Below, piece by piece: positions 1 to 50,600 of a stretch of 64,000 bases of DNA. Source of the DNA: Brachycybe producta (taxonomy: Eukaryota; Arthropoda; Diplopoda; Playtdesmida; Andrognathidae); NCBI GenBank assembly GCA_036925085.1, contig JAUPFP010000106.1, forward strand, positions 186,001 to 250,000, written 5' to 3'. The translations under genes and the position numbers were made by a program. The first letter of the stretch is position 1. Each line of letters opens with the position of its first letter. The notes beneath the pieces were generated by a model, which saw only the letters and a list, made by a program, of their open reading frames with translations, was not told the origin of the DNA and made no database searches.

Positions 1-806
1 CAATTTATGTCAATATTTTATGGAAATCTTTATTTTAATAAAAAAGAAAACATTTTTAGAAGAACTCTATTTAAAAAAAATTGTCAATTTTATCATAAAA
101 CAAATTTCATTTTAATTATATTTAAGAATAGTCATCAACCATTCACAACACCCTGAAAATGACTACCCTGTTATTTCGTTAGGTAACTTCTAGAAATATA
201 TTGTCATATGTCAACATTTTCCCCATACGTTTCGAGTTGATAACAAATTAGATTATGGCGTATAAATTTTAACCAATAATTTTTGATTTCAATAAAGATT
301 TCAATGAAATGATAAAAAAAATTACCCATAAAGTAGAAAAACTTTATAATTGCATTTCGGTTACTATTTATTTTTCCATAACTGTACATCCAGAAAGCAA
401 GAAAAAAAACCCTTGCTATTTTTAGCTTTTATCTGCAACCAATGACAGTTCAGATTATGAGTAATGACTCATGAGCAGTTTATTAAGAGTTAATTAAAAA
501 TAAACACGCTGCAACTATCCAAGAGAATATCTCTGTAGAATTTTTAGATGTTCGTGGATGCCCTAAAATGTCACATTCATTGCAGCTAAAATATGACAGT
601 AATCATTAATTATGACAGTTATAATTAACACGCATGAATTTAAAATACTCCCTTCCTCACTGTCGACGTCGACCTTTCCATAATCTTTTTATAACTTCGA
701 TGTTAGGCTATACTGTACATCAAAAAAACCTATAATCAAAGAAATCTTGAGTTTCTTTACTGTTTCTTTCTTTCACGTTTTCATGCTAACAAAAATGACG
801 AGCAAG

Positions 807-812
807 TTTATT
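807..812 (-). terminator. Candidate poly(A) signal of the SPATA18-like gene
   Basis: TTTATT on the plus strand (AATAAA on the minus strand), 48 bases past the stop codon. It is in the right place, but AATAAA is common by chance in such AT-rich DNA. Confidence 0.4.
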
Positions 813-859
813 TTTTTTTACAGAAGAAAAAAAAAAAAGAATTACTCCCACATCAGTGC

Positions 860-38616
<37,757 letters not shown>

Positions 38617-39600
38617 ATTTTCAATGTGACAACAGACAAACAACAACAACAACAAATAATAAAAAAAAAAATGCAAAATAAAATCAATTTCCAGCTGCAG
38701 CTTTTTTAGCTATCAACTTGCAAATAAAAGTTTTGTTATGATTTTAACTCCAGATACCGCATCTTTATTCCTCAAGAAGAAATTAAAATTTCAAATATCA
38801 CAAACTGGACACACATTTCCATCAAAAAACTACAACCAGAAGAAGAAAAAATCCAATTCAATTTTAACCGAAGAACCAAATAAAGAAAGTTATTAAAAAA
38901 AAAAAAAGAAACCCGTTAAAATAAAACGTATTTCCTCTCTTAAACACTTTAAAGCTGTGATTTTGTTGTTTTTCTTAAAAATAAAATCAGTAGTAATACA
39001 GGTAACTAAAATGATTCTTCAAAGTCAAGTAGAAACTGCGTGCAAATCAATTATTGTAACCACTTCACACTCGAAACAGAAAATAAGACAAGTTGTTCTC
39101 CTCTTAAGAAGCCAACTATGTGAAGATGATGATGATGGTATCATTTGAAGATGTTCTCAAGAAAACTTCTTCAAGTGAAGTTGGAAAAAAGAAAGAAAAA
39201 ACTTAGAAAGAACAACCAATAAAAAAAAGAATGAAACAACAAAACTGCAACAAGAAAAAAAAAGAAACTTGACGGAACCATGAGGAACAACAACAACAAA
39301 CAATCAAGGTGTCTGAAAATAGTTAACCCTCACTCAACTCACAGAAAACCACTTCAGTACACAACATATACAAGTAAAAAGACATTATTACATTGCCAAG
39401 TACAAAATGTTAAAACTTGATGATGAAAATTTTATTTTTCCAAAAGCCTCTCGGCATAACCATGCACTCTTGTGCATGCATGCATCAGTAACCTCGTAAT
39501 CCCACCCTTTTTTTTTTGTCTAATGTGACCGAAAACATTCAAGTCCATGGCCAATATAAAAAAAAATATCGTGTAGTCTTGAAAATTCACGTTTGTCTGT

Positions 39601-39622
39601 CACACACACACACACACACACA
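39601..39622. repeat. (CA)n microsatellite
   Basis: Eleven CA units. Other short CA runs are at 25481-25504 and 52383-52404. Confidence 0.9.
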
Positions 39623-40358
39623 CTTTTTTATTATCTTTTATTATATAATCAAGAATAGTTATTATATAAAACTGAGAGAAAAAAAAATTATAAAAATTCT
39701 TTTAAAACTGTCTATTTTTGAGTGAAATTTCTTTTAAAGAAATTCTGTTGTAATTTGTGTGAATTTTTCAATTTTTCTCACTACCGACTATATCTTTTAT
39801 AATCAAAATTTCATGTGTTTTGAACTCTTTTTTTAAAGTGAAAGTTTTGTCTAAAGTCCTTCATTATACTCGTATTATATTAATAACAAACGCATACGTA
39901 ATTATATGACAAGAGGAGATCATATTTACAATATTAATTACTTGTATGCTTGCTTTTGAATTAAAATTTAAAAAAAAGCGAAGATAATGAATGAATAGAA
40001 ACATAAATGCGGAACAAATTTCATTTACATTGATTCAACAATAATTTTTTTTAATAAAAAAAAAGCCGACTATTTTATATGAAACTTCCTTTTTTTCTAA
40101 AAATCCCTTTCCCCTTGGGCTTGTTTTACATGAAAAGGTTTCACTTTGAATTTGAAATATACACTGAAGCTGCTTTTTGTAGGCTATTATTATATGAGCT
40201 AAAAAGCCTACATATATATATTCCCTGCAGAAACTTAACCATTTTTCACCTTAATGCTAATATGCATATACTGTACTAAAGTAAACCTAATTTGCATAAG
40301 AGCCGGAAAACAACAAAAAAAGCGCTTCCAGTAGTTCCTTACAGTTGAAACATCTGGT

Positions 40359-40566
<208 letters not shown>

Positions 40567-41636
40567 AAAGAGATGTTAAATGTGAACTAGGATAAGAGTT
40601 AAACTAATTTCCAAATGTCTTCGAAGCATTTGCTACTTTACTTCAATATCTAAGACCCGTGAAAAAAAAACATAATTACAAAAAACAGAAATTAACAAGA
40701 AGCATCATAACACAGTGATGAAATAGACCTACATACACATATATATATATAATATATAGTGATATACTAATTCTCAAGTGATATAATTGATAATTGTGAG
40801 ACTACACATAATATTTAAATAGTGTTGCCAGATGATGCAAAATAGCTCACAAAATAATTCTAAAACGAAATTCACACCATTAAATTATTCACGCTTATAA
40901 GACTCACTTTAAGTATGGAATATTATTATTATTGTACATGAATGTGAAGAGAGAAAAAAAAAGTCATTATTGCCAACTGCAAACTATAATTACTATACTA
41001 CAAGAATATTCTCTTTCTGCACTTTTTTTTAATATTAGCTAAAGTAATGAAAACTGTTCTTATATTTTGTCTTTCCACTCCATTGTTTCAAAGAAGAAAG
41101 AAAAAATCATATTAGATTGGCATCAGTTGATAAAACAGTGTTCCACCTTAAAACCAAAAAAAAAACTTCAGAAATTCTCATCATCACAGGAAGTCTAAAT
41201 TTTTTTAATTATTATCAACACACAAACATGAATCCCATGATCTTGTTTTTTTTTAAAAATATTCTTTTGTAAGGGTCATTCGGTCAGTTCTGTTTCACGA
41301 AAAGTTAAAAACCGGTCAGTTAAATGCTCGTTAAAGTGGACAGCAGTAGTCAATCATTTTAATAGTTCCCATAGGCAATTTAACTGACCAACTTGATTGA
41401 TAATATTAATTTAAAAAAATAACAATGTAGAAATACCTCATCGTGTACATGCCTCATCATAAGAAGCTTGTGACGTCATATGGACTGAAGAAAAAGTTAG
41501 GGTTGTGTCCTATTGTCTGCTAAAAAGGGAGTAAACAACAACAAAAATATAGGAATCCTTTTGTTTAAACTGTTGAAACCTTGAAAACCCATTGAAAACT
41601 GTGTAAATATACATCCCCAATCCACAAGATTCTTCT

Positions 41637-42141
41637 AAAGGTGGGTCCCGACTACTCGTGCCAGTACTTGGGGGCGGTGAGGCAGCCCGTCGACAAGCCC
41701 GAGGAAAGTGGGCGGACTTTCGAGCAGCAATACAAGTAGCACGAGCCAGAGGTTGATACATCAAAGATCACTGAACTCTCAAACCTCAGCTGACAAGAAC
41801 ACGAGCAAAAGCCCGACAAGCAAACAAGGGCACAAGCCCGAGCCCGAGTAGTCTAAACGAAGTTTTGATTATCAGTGTAAGTTTTATTACCATGCACTCG
41901 TTGTTGGGAGAAACGCCACGAGTACAGCGAGTCAACGAAAGTTACGAAACTGCTCGTTCCCGTCCAATGACTTGCAAGTCTTGACGAACACCCTCTTTGA
42001 TGTACCGACACCAAGAGGAGCCAGACGAGCCCGTGGCTCGCGTTGTTCGTGCTACTTGTATCGCTGCTCGCGAGTCCGTCCACATTACTCGGGCTTGTCG
42101 ACGAGCCACCTCACTAAGCCCGCGTAATCTAAACGCACCTT
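41637..42141. repeat. GC-rich long inverted repeat (about 505 bp)
   Basis: The left arm (AAAGGTGGGTCCCGACTACT, then GTCGACAAGCCCGAG and GCAATACAAGTAGCACGAGC) is mirrored on the right (GTTCGTGCTACTTGTATCGC, CTCGGGCTTGTCGAC, ending CTAAACGCACCTTT); the arms are about 110 bp. An internal GAGTAGTCTAAACGAAG (41844-41860) resembles the outer end, so two related elements may be joined. Its composition is unlike its neighbours. Confidence 0.75.
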
Positions 42142-42463
42142 TACAATGAGGCCTTAAGGTATAACATAATAATTATAGTCGTTATAAAATCTTTTTTAAG
42201 AAAACACAAATTACAATTAATGGAAAAAAAGTCAGTTAACTTAGTTGGTTCATTGAATTATTGAATAAAATATATATATATAGTAAATGTTGGATATTAT
42301 AGGAAATAACACCAATTAGTGCACTGTAGTAGAACAGAGGAAGAAGAAGAAGAAGAAAAAAAAGTAAACCCATTAATCATAAGACCACATAAAACATGGT
42401 CAATTCACGGTTAAGATGGTCACTCAAGAAAGAAAAAAATGACACAAAATCAATAATATTTCA

Positions 42464-42484
42464 TATATATATATATATATATAT
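42464..42484. repeat. (TA)n microsatellite
   Basis: About ten TA units between the two genes. Confidence 0.85.
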
Positions 42485-43237
42485 AGAACTCTTGACAATC
42501 TTTTTGAATGTCGACTTTCTGAGTGAAACATAATTCCCCATAGGTCCAAATACAATGAGAACTCGATTTATAAATAAGAAGAGGAGAAAAGAGAGAGAGA
42601 GAGAGTAAAAAAAGGACACATGAAGTTCTTGTAACAAGTTGGTAAATTTATCGGATAAAAGAAAAAAAAAACCCTAGAAAATATTCTTTTCAAGTAGTTT
42701 TTTTTTACGTCTGAAGTCGCCAAGTTATGACGATAAAATTATGAAATATGGCTCCTATAAAAACGTGGCCCACTACTAATCCCTGAGGGAACTGATGGCT
42801 ACAACGAAGCTTTTCTAATCCTGAACATTTTTTTATAGAGAATTTTTTTATTTATAAAAACCGATTGCAACTTTCCAAAATGACCTCACTGGCCATAATA
42901 CACGTTATGTACACATTTAATAAGGGCACACCATAAATTGGGGAGTGGTCGAACATTTGTGAGCCTTTTTTTTTTAGCCAAAAACGCAAGAAAATATGAC
43001 CACGATATAGCCTATAGTAAGACAAAACAACTTTTGCCACACTAACCTCATGTTTGAATTACCATTTTGACATGATGAAACATCAAGTTGTACCTAACTA
43101 AGCCTGCAGGAATCCAACAAACTCACAGGTCAAAATAATCACATACTACGGTATTATTACATCACCATATAGTGAGTTGCCAGTTGGCTGTACAAACCAC
43201 AGCATTAAGTGTTCACACACAAAAAAAATCAATAACC

Positions 43238-43284
43238 TGATAATAATAATAATGATAATAATAATAATGATAATAATAATAATG

Positions 43285-43346
<62 letters not shown>
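43238..43346. repeat. (AAT)n microsatellite with GAT interruptions
   Basis: About 36 triplets, with ATG/GAT variants clustered in the first third. It gives a poly-Ile/poly-Asn open frame that is not a gene. Confidence 0.95.
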
Positions 43347-43347
<1 letters not shown>

Positions 43348-43541
43348 TTTAAAACATGTCTCATGGGTCTACCGAGAAGATGGAATTTGTTGTTTCCAAG
43401 AATCCATCAACTTTATTAAACACTAAAACACCCATCAAACTTATGTAAATTTATCAATTTCCCTTATGTATAGAGTATAGACCGTATATTTAAATCACAC
43501 AATTAACAATAAAAGTTTTTAAATTTAATAAAATTAAAATA

Positions 43542-43747
43542 CAGCAGAATCTAGATTATTCGGATCTCGGTAATCTGGACTTCAGGTAATCCGGTCGCTG
43601 CTTTTAACATTATATAAATGTTTTTTTTTTACTTTTCTCTTTCATTATCAAACATAAAAAACAAGAGACTATTCCAAATTATCTGAACTTTAGGTAACCC
43701 GGAGAAGGTCCGGCCCCCATTTAGTCCAGATAATCGAGATTCTGTTG
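43542..43747. mobile_element. Tigger/pogo-like MITE (206 bp) with TA duplication
   Basis: Begins CAGCAGAATCTAGATTATTC and ends GATAATCGAGATTCTGTTG, the typical CAGT(A)GAATCTCGATTATCC terminus of pogo/Tigger elements. TA flanks both ends (43540-43541, 43748-43749). GTAATCTGGACTTCAGG pairs with ACTTTAGGTAACCCGG inside. Confidence 0.85.
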
Positions 43748-43853
43748 TAATTCAATTATTTTTATAAACTAAACGAGTATTCTAGTTTCCTTTATTATTG
43801 TCTTATTTAAATATTAAACTTTTATGAAACTTATGAATTAATGATTTGTATAC

Positions 43854-43989
43854 AGACCGTTTAACACGAAATGAAAGCGACATGAATATTTTTTATATAC
43901 TGTATATTCAACGAGAACGAACCGATTTTCAGTGTTAAACGGTTTTCATTGTATTTTAATATTAAAATACAATGAAAACCGTTTAACAC
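43854..43989. repeat. Paired MITE ends forming a perfect 58-bp palindrome
   Basis: A short element (43854-43953) has ends CAGACCGTTTAACACGAAA and GTGTTAAACGGTTTTCATTG. It abuts a mirror-image end starting CAATGAAAACCGTTTAACAC. From 43932 to 43989 the sequence is an exact palindrome, 29 bases per arm and no spacer, centred on AATATT at 43958-43963. A related terminus, CGTGTTAACCGGTTTCCACTG, is at 48867-48887. Confidence 0.85.
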
Positions 43990-45818
43990 GAAAAATAGGA
44001 AAATGTCTAAATAGACATTTTATGTCTAAAATTACAAGAAGACAATTTCATGAAATTCTATTTCATGATCAACAAGAAAGATAAAAAAATATCAAGAACT
44101 TAGTTTTTTAAGAAAAAAATACTTTTTAAATTTACATTTTCTAAAGCTCACTGGAGACAAACAAAATAGTAAAAAAAAAAGTTTATTAATGAAAAAGTAT
44201 GCATGAATGACAACACCAACTTTCATTTAAAGCATTATATTATTATTTTGGAAAACTGCGTTATTTAAAACAATTTCATCATGTTATATGGCGATGAATA
44301 TACTGTGTATTGCATCTCGGAAACAACCACTCAAAAGAGGAGAGACGGTCTTTTGAAAGGGATTCGAGGACCCCCAACCGTTTTCGCCCTCACTCACTCA
44401 CTCTAGTTCCATTGTCATCATTCTATTTCATATAAATATGCATAACTATGATGTTATGTATGACACATTTCACTTTCAAAGTCTCCATCAACCTCCTATT
44501 GTTATTGCATGAAAATGTCATTTACTCTCTCTTTCTCAACAAAAAAATAGAGAGAACGCTATTAAACTACGTGTAGAAATAGGGTCTACAATGAATGACC
44601 CTTTTTTCAGTACTCATTATTTCTTAAAAATGCCTTTTGTATAAGTCCATGTATACGCAAGTCAAAAATATGGCTACTGTGATGGTGAGCTGGTGTTAGT
44701 TAAAGCCCCTATTCGTAAACACATGCACACAAACACATCTTGCATTTTCACCCCACTTACGAACACAAAACAACGAAAGAGACTCGAGTGCGTGCAACGA
44801 GTATATAAAAATGAGTGTAATAAATGGATAGACAAGAAAGATTTGCATAACAACAATAATTGTCTCATCCGAAACAGAAGAATAGCCATTAATTAATATA
44901 AAAAATACGTACGCCTTACTAAAAATCTGAAGAAGAAAAAAAACACCGCGTATATCCGACAATGAAATGTATACTCCTATTTGCATAATGTTAATTATGA
45001 AACGAATGTGTTGGTTTTACATTTTAATTATATTTTCATAAAAGGGTGATTATGCAATATTTTCGCACCTGGTTTTTTTTTATAAAATGCTAGCAAGACG
45101 ACAGAGAGAGAGAGAGAGGAAAAAAGCAATACGAAAAGCTAAATTAAAGTATGGTAGTAGATGTTTACATTTAATTATATGCCATAATGCAAAATGTTCG
45201 AATACAAAGAAGTTGTACAAAGAAGTACATTTCTGATGAAGCACCAATTAAAAGAGTAAGTAACCCAAGCCAATTCGATATTACTCGATTTGAAAATGTT
45301 GCTTTCTATTCAAACAAGACTCGGCTTTATATATGTATACATGTATATACGTTGTTAGTTCGTACGTTCGAATGAATACCAAAAACAAGAGAAGTTAGAA
45401 GAACAACGTCAACTCAAGTTGCTCATTATTGATGCATGCACCAATTCACAATTACTACTCGAAATAAGCTAATTGTACAGTTGTCTACCACTTCACCCAG
45501 AACATCATCACTTTCTTAAAGCTAACATAACTCAATAGGTTTGTCCTTTTGTCTTTTCTAAAAGTAAAATCAATGCAAATAATACAAAAGAATCGACAAA
45601 AAAAACAGCTCTGAACATTGAATTCATCGGAACAAAAGAAAAGAAAAAGTTCTCCGTCACACTAGAATAGACTTAAAAACTTTTTCTCCTTCTTCAAATT
45701 TAACCAATAATTACCATAAATTTGTGTCGTTTGTTTAAGAACCAGCTTTTTTTATGTTCACAAATCAAGATCAATTTGGCTTTAAAATAGAAAGTAGGCC
45801 TATTCTTCGAAGAAAAAC

Positions 45819-46068
45819 TTTTAAAGTGTCGATCACATTGGCGATATTAAAAGCAAGATTCACTGCAATTTGTCCTTGAATTAATTGAAATTGCCAGCGT
45901 GATAATACTCTTGCAAGGCTTAAAAAAAGTGGTTTCTCACAGATTGCACACGCTGATGTTCGTTTTTTTATTTCTGGAAGAAACTGTGCAAGAAGATTCA
46001 CAGCAATATTTGACTTACCTCTCGCAAGGAATCTTGCACAAAAACAAGCAGTGTGATCGCCGCTTAAG
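45819..46068. mobile_element. Foldback MITE (GTGTCGATCACATTGGCG ends)
   Basis: CTTTTAAAGTGTCGATCACA on the left pairs with AGTGTGATCGCCGCTTAAG on the right. Internal repeats around TCTTGCAAGGCT / CTCGCAAGGAATCTTGCA also pair. No protein-like frame. Confidence 0.65.
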
Positions 46069-46079
46069 ATGTTTTTTTT

Positions 46080-46640
46080 ATTAACAGCTGATTTTCAAAC
46101 TTTGGTTATTCTTCAGTTTCAAGAAAGAACGCTGCAGTATGAAGAAGTTGAAAGTGTGTTAGAAACATGAACGGTAGATGTGACACTAAATTGTATTTTA
46201 ATGTTGACATCTTTCAAAATAAACTTTTTATAAACAAAACTTCAAAAAATATGGTCTTCTTAAAATTGAGTAGTGTCACAAAAAGCTTATTTTAAAAGAT
46301 ATCAATATGAAAACAGCCGTTATGTGATTGAACTACGCTTCTAGTTTAAAAAAAAAACATGTTCAAGTTTCTCTTTATTTTGATTCTAAAATAAAAAAAA
46401 TAACAAAAGATGAAGTGTTTGAAGTGTGTTCGAAACTAGAAAGGTAATCCCCTACCCGAATCACATAATAATATTTTCGTATCGATATATTTCAATATAA
46501 TTTTTTTTTACAGAGAAAAAAAAAATTAAATATTACCGTTGTCATTTTCAAACTGCCATAAAAAATGCTTATAAACACGAAAACACTCTTAAGTGAGTGA
46601 GCTACAATTCTAGTTTCTAAACCACTTTGAATTCTCCCTT
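46080..46640. repeat. Diverged foldback copies (TGTTGACATCTTTCAAAATAA family)
   Basis: Contains TTGGTTATTCTTCAGTTTCA, GTGTTAGAAACATGAACGGT, ATCTTTCAAAATAAAC and, towards 46610, CTACAATTCTAGTTTCTAAA. It looks like one or two diverged copies of the family at 2728, 17335 and 49715, run together. Confidence 0.5.
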
Positions 46641-47502
46641 AATAACTAACTGCTACTGAAAGAAGGCAGAAAAGACAAGACTTCTATCTAGTGGCGATTA
46701 CCATTTTAAAATCACCTTTTTCAAATGTTTGCATTTTCAACCCACAATTGAATGCATTTTAGTAAAATCAATAAAAATCAACAAAAGTGCATTCGAATAA
46801 AAGAACAATATTCATTGTTACTTTCATTTGCACTTACTATTTTATAGGTTTTAGTATATTCTTAACTTCTTCTCTGTTTGTGATTGGTTTTTAAGATTCA
46901 CTGATCTTAAAAGTAAACAAACAAATTGCAAAAGTAAAAGCTTGACCGCAGTGACCAAGTGTTTATGTATTGTAGTGGAATACCAATTTCGGAAATCTAC
47001 ACCACATTCTGCTCGACACTCTAGACATAAAACTGCAGACATAACTAAAAGAAAACACCAAAAAATCAAGCAATTTTTTCCAATAAATGTCTGCTGTTGA
47101 TTGTTTTTATTGATAAACAAAAAAAAAGAAACTAAATCGATTTCGAGCATCCGAGCCACAAAAATCTTCCGAAGTTACAAGAAAAGTGAAAGGAAGACGA
47201 ACAAGTTTCTCATTAAGAGAAAAGGAAATTCAAACAGACCTCAACACAGGGAGAGAAAAGAGAGACTATGTATTTTAAACACACTTTATCCAATTTCAAA
47301 ACCAAAGCTTTCGAAGTTACAATAGAAATGGCTAAAAACACTTCTCGGTTGGATTACCACCAGAGTTCTCTTCTCCGTGGTAAGAATACTTACAATTGAA
47401 ATCCCTTCAATAGAAGAAGAAGAAGAAGAGAAACGGGAGAAACGTACGCTTACCATAATATTCAATACAAACCTTTAAAAAAAAAACGTGACTACGATGT
47501 TA

Positions 47503-47683
47503 TTACACATGATCGACGACTTTCTTCTCATCTGTTACTCCAACGTATTTTTCGGCTTTCTCAATGACTCGAGCTACCATCTCTTCCGATCCGCGTTCCT
47601 TTTCAAACTTCAAATACTTCATGAAAATGGATTTCATTTTCTTGACTTGCATTTTCAATGTTATCATCCTTTCGAAAATTAAC
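47503..47683 (-). CDS. PDCD11: RRP5/PDCD11 last coding exon
   Basis: The acceptor is CTCTGTTTAAAG. It encodes LIFERMITLKMQVKKMKS, YLKFEKERGSEEMV and RVIEKAEKYVG, then a short species-specific tail TDEKKVVDHV and TAA. Length and position match the end of known RRP5 proteins. Confidence 0.92.
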
Positions 47684-50600
47684 CTTTAAACAGAGAAGAA
47701 AGAGAAAAAGAAAATACTTTTAAACTAATTGAACAAATAGAAGAAACTTTTTATTGAAGTGAACCTCAAACACAACTTGAAAACACACACAAAAATAGCG
47801 CAATTGCAAAAATCAATAAATTATTATTCTACCAAAATCTAATTACTTCATTATTGTATGTATACTAGAAACCGTCTAACACTAAATGGAAAAGATCAGA
47901 ATATTTTGTGTTAAAAAAAAACATAGGCCTACTTTAAAGTGCCTTTTATTTTAGAAATATAAGAATTTGCTAAGACACCGTTATTTATCATTATGCAGGT
48001 AAGTAGTACGTAGAAAATTCGCTTCGAACTCGAGAAAACTTAGCTACTTTTATTTTTCGTGTACAGAAATAGTTTTAGAAACACACCATCTCAAAAGCGA
48101 TTTTAAATAACCAAAGTTTATTTCGTGTTATAACAGTTTTGGGTAGATTTGTATTCTTCGGAAAGAAAACATTTTTCGAGTTATCCAGTTTTGTCTTAAG
48201 CCTGGGACACACTATGTGCTCAACGTTGAACCCATATTTTTCTCGAATGTTTGATCCCAGCATTTGCCAGATGGACACTTGTACGTTCGCAATTGATGAA
48301 CGGCCGGTCAGACTATGTGTGGCCGAGTCACGGAAAGGTGGGATGGACACATTCCAGTGTTGGAGGGGCCCTTTGACACATGACAAAGAAATTAAACGAC
48401 ACAGACCCGAATGCCTTCCAGACACTCGACATCCCTCTCGCAGCCACAGTGCGTGTCAAGCTAGCATCACTCGTCCAGCATTGGAAGGCATTGAACGCAT
48501 AGGTGTTTCTTAGGCTTTAAACGAATTTAAAAAATATGGAAAAACAATGATAAATGACTGGACCTGACTATATTTTCTAAGCTTTTTTCAAAACGTCACA
48601 TCTCCCGTTACTTAATTTTTTTTTCAGTAAACGCAAAAAAAAAAAAAAACGAATCATTTTGCACTTAAATTTAGACCAAAAAAAACTGAATTTTTAGTGG
48701 CTTTTACTATGGGATATGTTCTACTTTGGTAAAAAAAAAATATTACGGATATCGATTCAGCTGTGAAAACGAATGAAAAAACTGCAATAAAATGGTGCAG
48801 ATTAAAATATGGACATGTGCCTTTTTGAAGAAAAAAAAGCTCCTCATTTGGTGTTATCTGTTTTCGTGTTAACCGGTTTCCACTGTAATGTGCGTATATG
48901 CAACATCTTTTTTTATAAATGGTTGGTTATTTTTTTTTACTGAAATTTAATTATCAGGCCAACTAATAATTGTTAAATCATATTTTATTTTCACATCCGG
49001 TTTTTGTGACAAACTTTAAAAAAACTGACACTGACAGACCAACTTTAAACTTCATTTATAAAAAAAAGAAACATTCTCAACTATAACTACTGTCATAAAG
49101 GGTTAAGCAAGTCAAATTTGTGAGTAGTGTCGGACAATGGGGTCAGTCTTTCAAGTGTCGTAACAAGACAAATATAAAAACATGAACAAAACTTCAAACT
49201 CCCTAAAAAAAAAAACAGCCATCTTACTTCCGCATAGTGCAGAGAAAGAGAAAAAAATACAACTGACAAGACATCATGAGGCCTCAGGGTGTACAAGAGT
49301 GGAAAGGGTTAGTTAGACCCGTTTGCTTCATGAAGAGAATTCACCTCAAACTCCAACAATTATTACTATTACGGTGCCTTTTTTATTATCTAAATTTAAT
49401 GTTGGTTTCTCTCTTGAAACTTGCAACGAAAACAACTTCTTCAAGTTGTGCAAATTTGTAAATGTTTGGAATATATATAATTTATATATTCAAAATAATT
49501 CCGTGTGTTGTATCGTCTGTCTGTTAATAAATTTGATTGTCATTCCCTTTAAAAATGAGTCTCCGTGTGTTGAATGAAGGTGTTTTAATTCTTGCAAGAT
49601 GCAATTTACTAAACGAAACCCAAATATTAATTGCAAAACAGAAAAAAAAACAATTAAGTGGCTTCAAACTGTCATACGAAAAGTAAAGACAAATATTATT
49701 ACATTTTTAGCTTAAGGTGGTTTTAAAGTGTAATCGGGGTCTCTGGAACTCTTGAGTAATCTGTCCTTCAGACGAAAAATGAAGAAAAACTTCAATGTGT
49801 TTTAGAAACTAGAAGGGTAGCTCAATTACTTAGGGGTGTTTTTATGTTGATATCTTTCAAAATAAGCATTTTTTATTCGTTTGAAAATGATCCAACTTTA
49901 AGCAGACGAATTTTTTTAAATTTTTATATATATAAAAGTTTATTTTGAAAGATAACAACATGAAAATACCCTTAATCGACTGAGCTACCCTTCTAGTTTC
50001 TAAAAAAAAAACTTCTAGTTTTTATTAATTTACCTTCAGAAAAACAGAACAATCAAGTGTTCGAAAATCAGGTGTTCATAAACCACCCCTAAGAGCCGAT
50101 TCACATGAACCGCATTTGGGTGATCGGCTTCGACTGCAAAACGTAGCTGGTTTGTCGCCAAAACCGACCACTCGAGTCAATCCCTTTTTTTCTGCAGTAC
50201 ACTCAACAACATTAGGACCACATTCCAACCACAGTGGTCGGTTTTGACGACAGCCTGAATACGTTTCTGCTGTCGAAATCGGCCATCAAAAAAGTGGTAA
50301 ATGTGAAAAGGCTCTAAGGGCTAGAATAGTGTGAACAGGTGTATAAATGGGTGCATTCTTTTTTGAGTGACAGGAAACAAAGGGTTGTTGCAGGTGGGTC
50401 TGAATCTGACTGGATAGGGGTTACATCAGGGGTTCCTCAGGGTAGTGTGTTGGGTCCGCTTCTGTTTCTTTTATATATCAATGATCTCAGCAGTCAAGTT
50501 AGCAGCAATTGCCGGCTATTTGCAGATGATACAATAATTTATCGTGAGGTTACCTCTGACAATGATTGCCATATTATTGATAGTGACTTGAAAGCAATAG

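Noticed and set aside
38617-38676. Twenty hydrophobic residues (MHFFFYYLLLLLF...) ahead of MLPPPLIG as a signal peptide
   Set aside because: They come from a T-rich low-complexity stretch. The Pro-rich cytosolic-looking N-terminus and family knowledge favour the second ATG, though the longer start cannot be excluded.
43146-43419. Poly-Ile open frames on both strands
   Set aside because: They read through the (AAT)n microsatellite.
48139-48513. Plus-strand frame of 124 codons with Cys/His content
   Set aside because: Lies almost wholly in the TTAA-flanked MITE, is open on both strands and resembles no protein.
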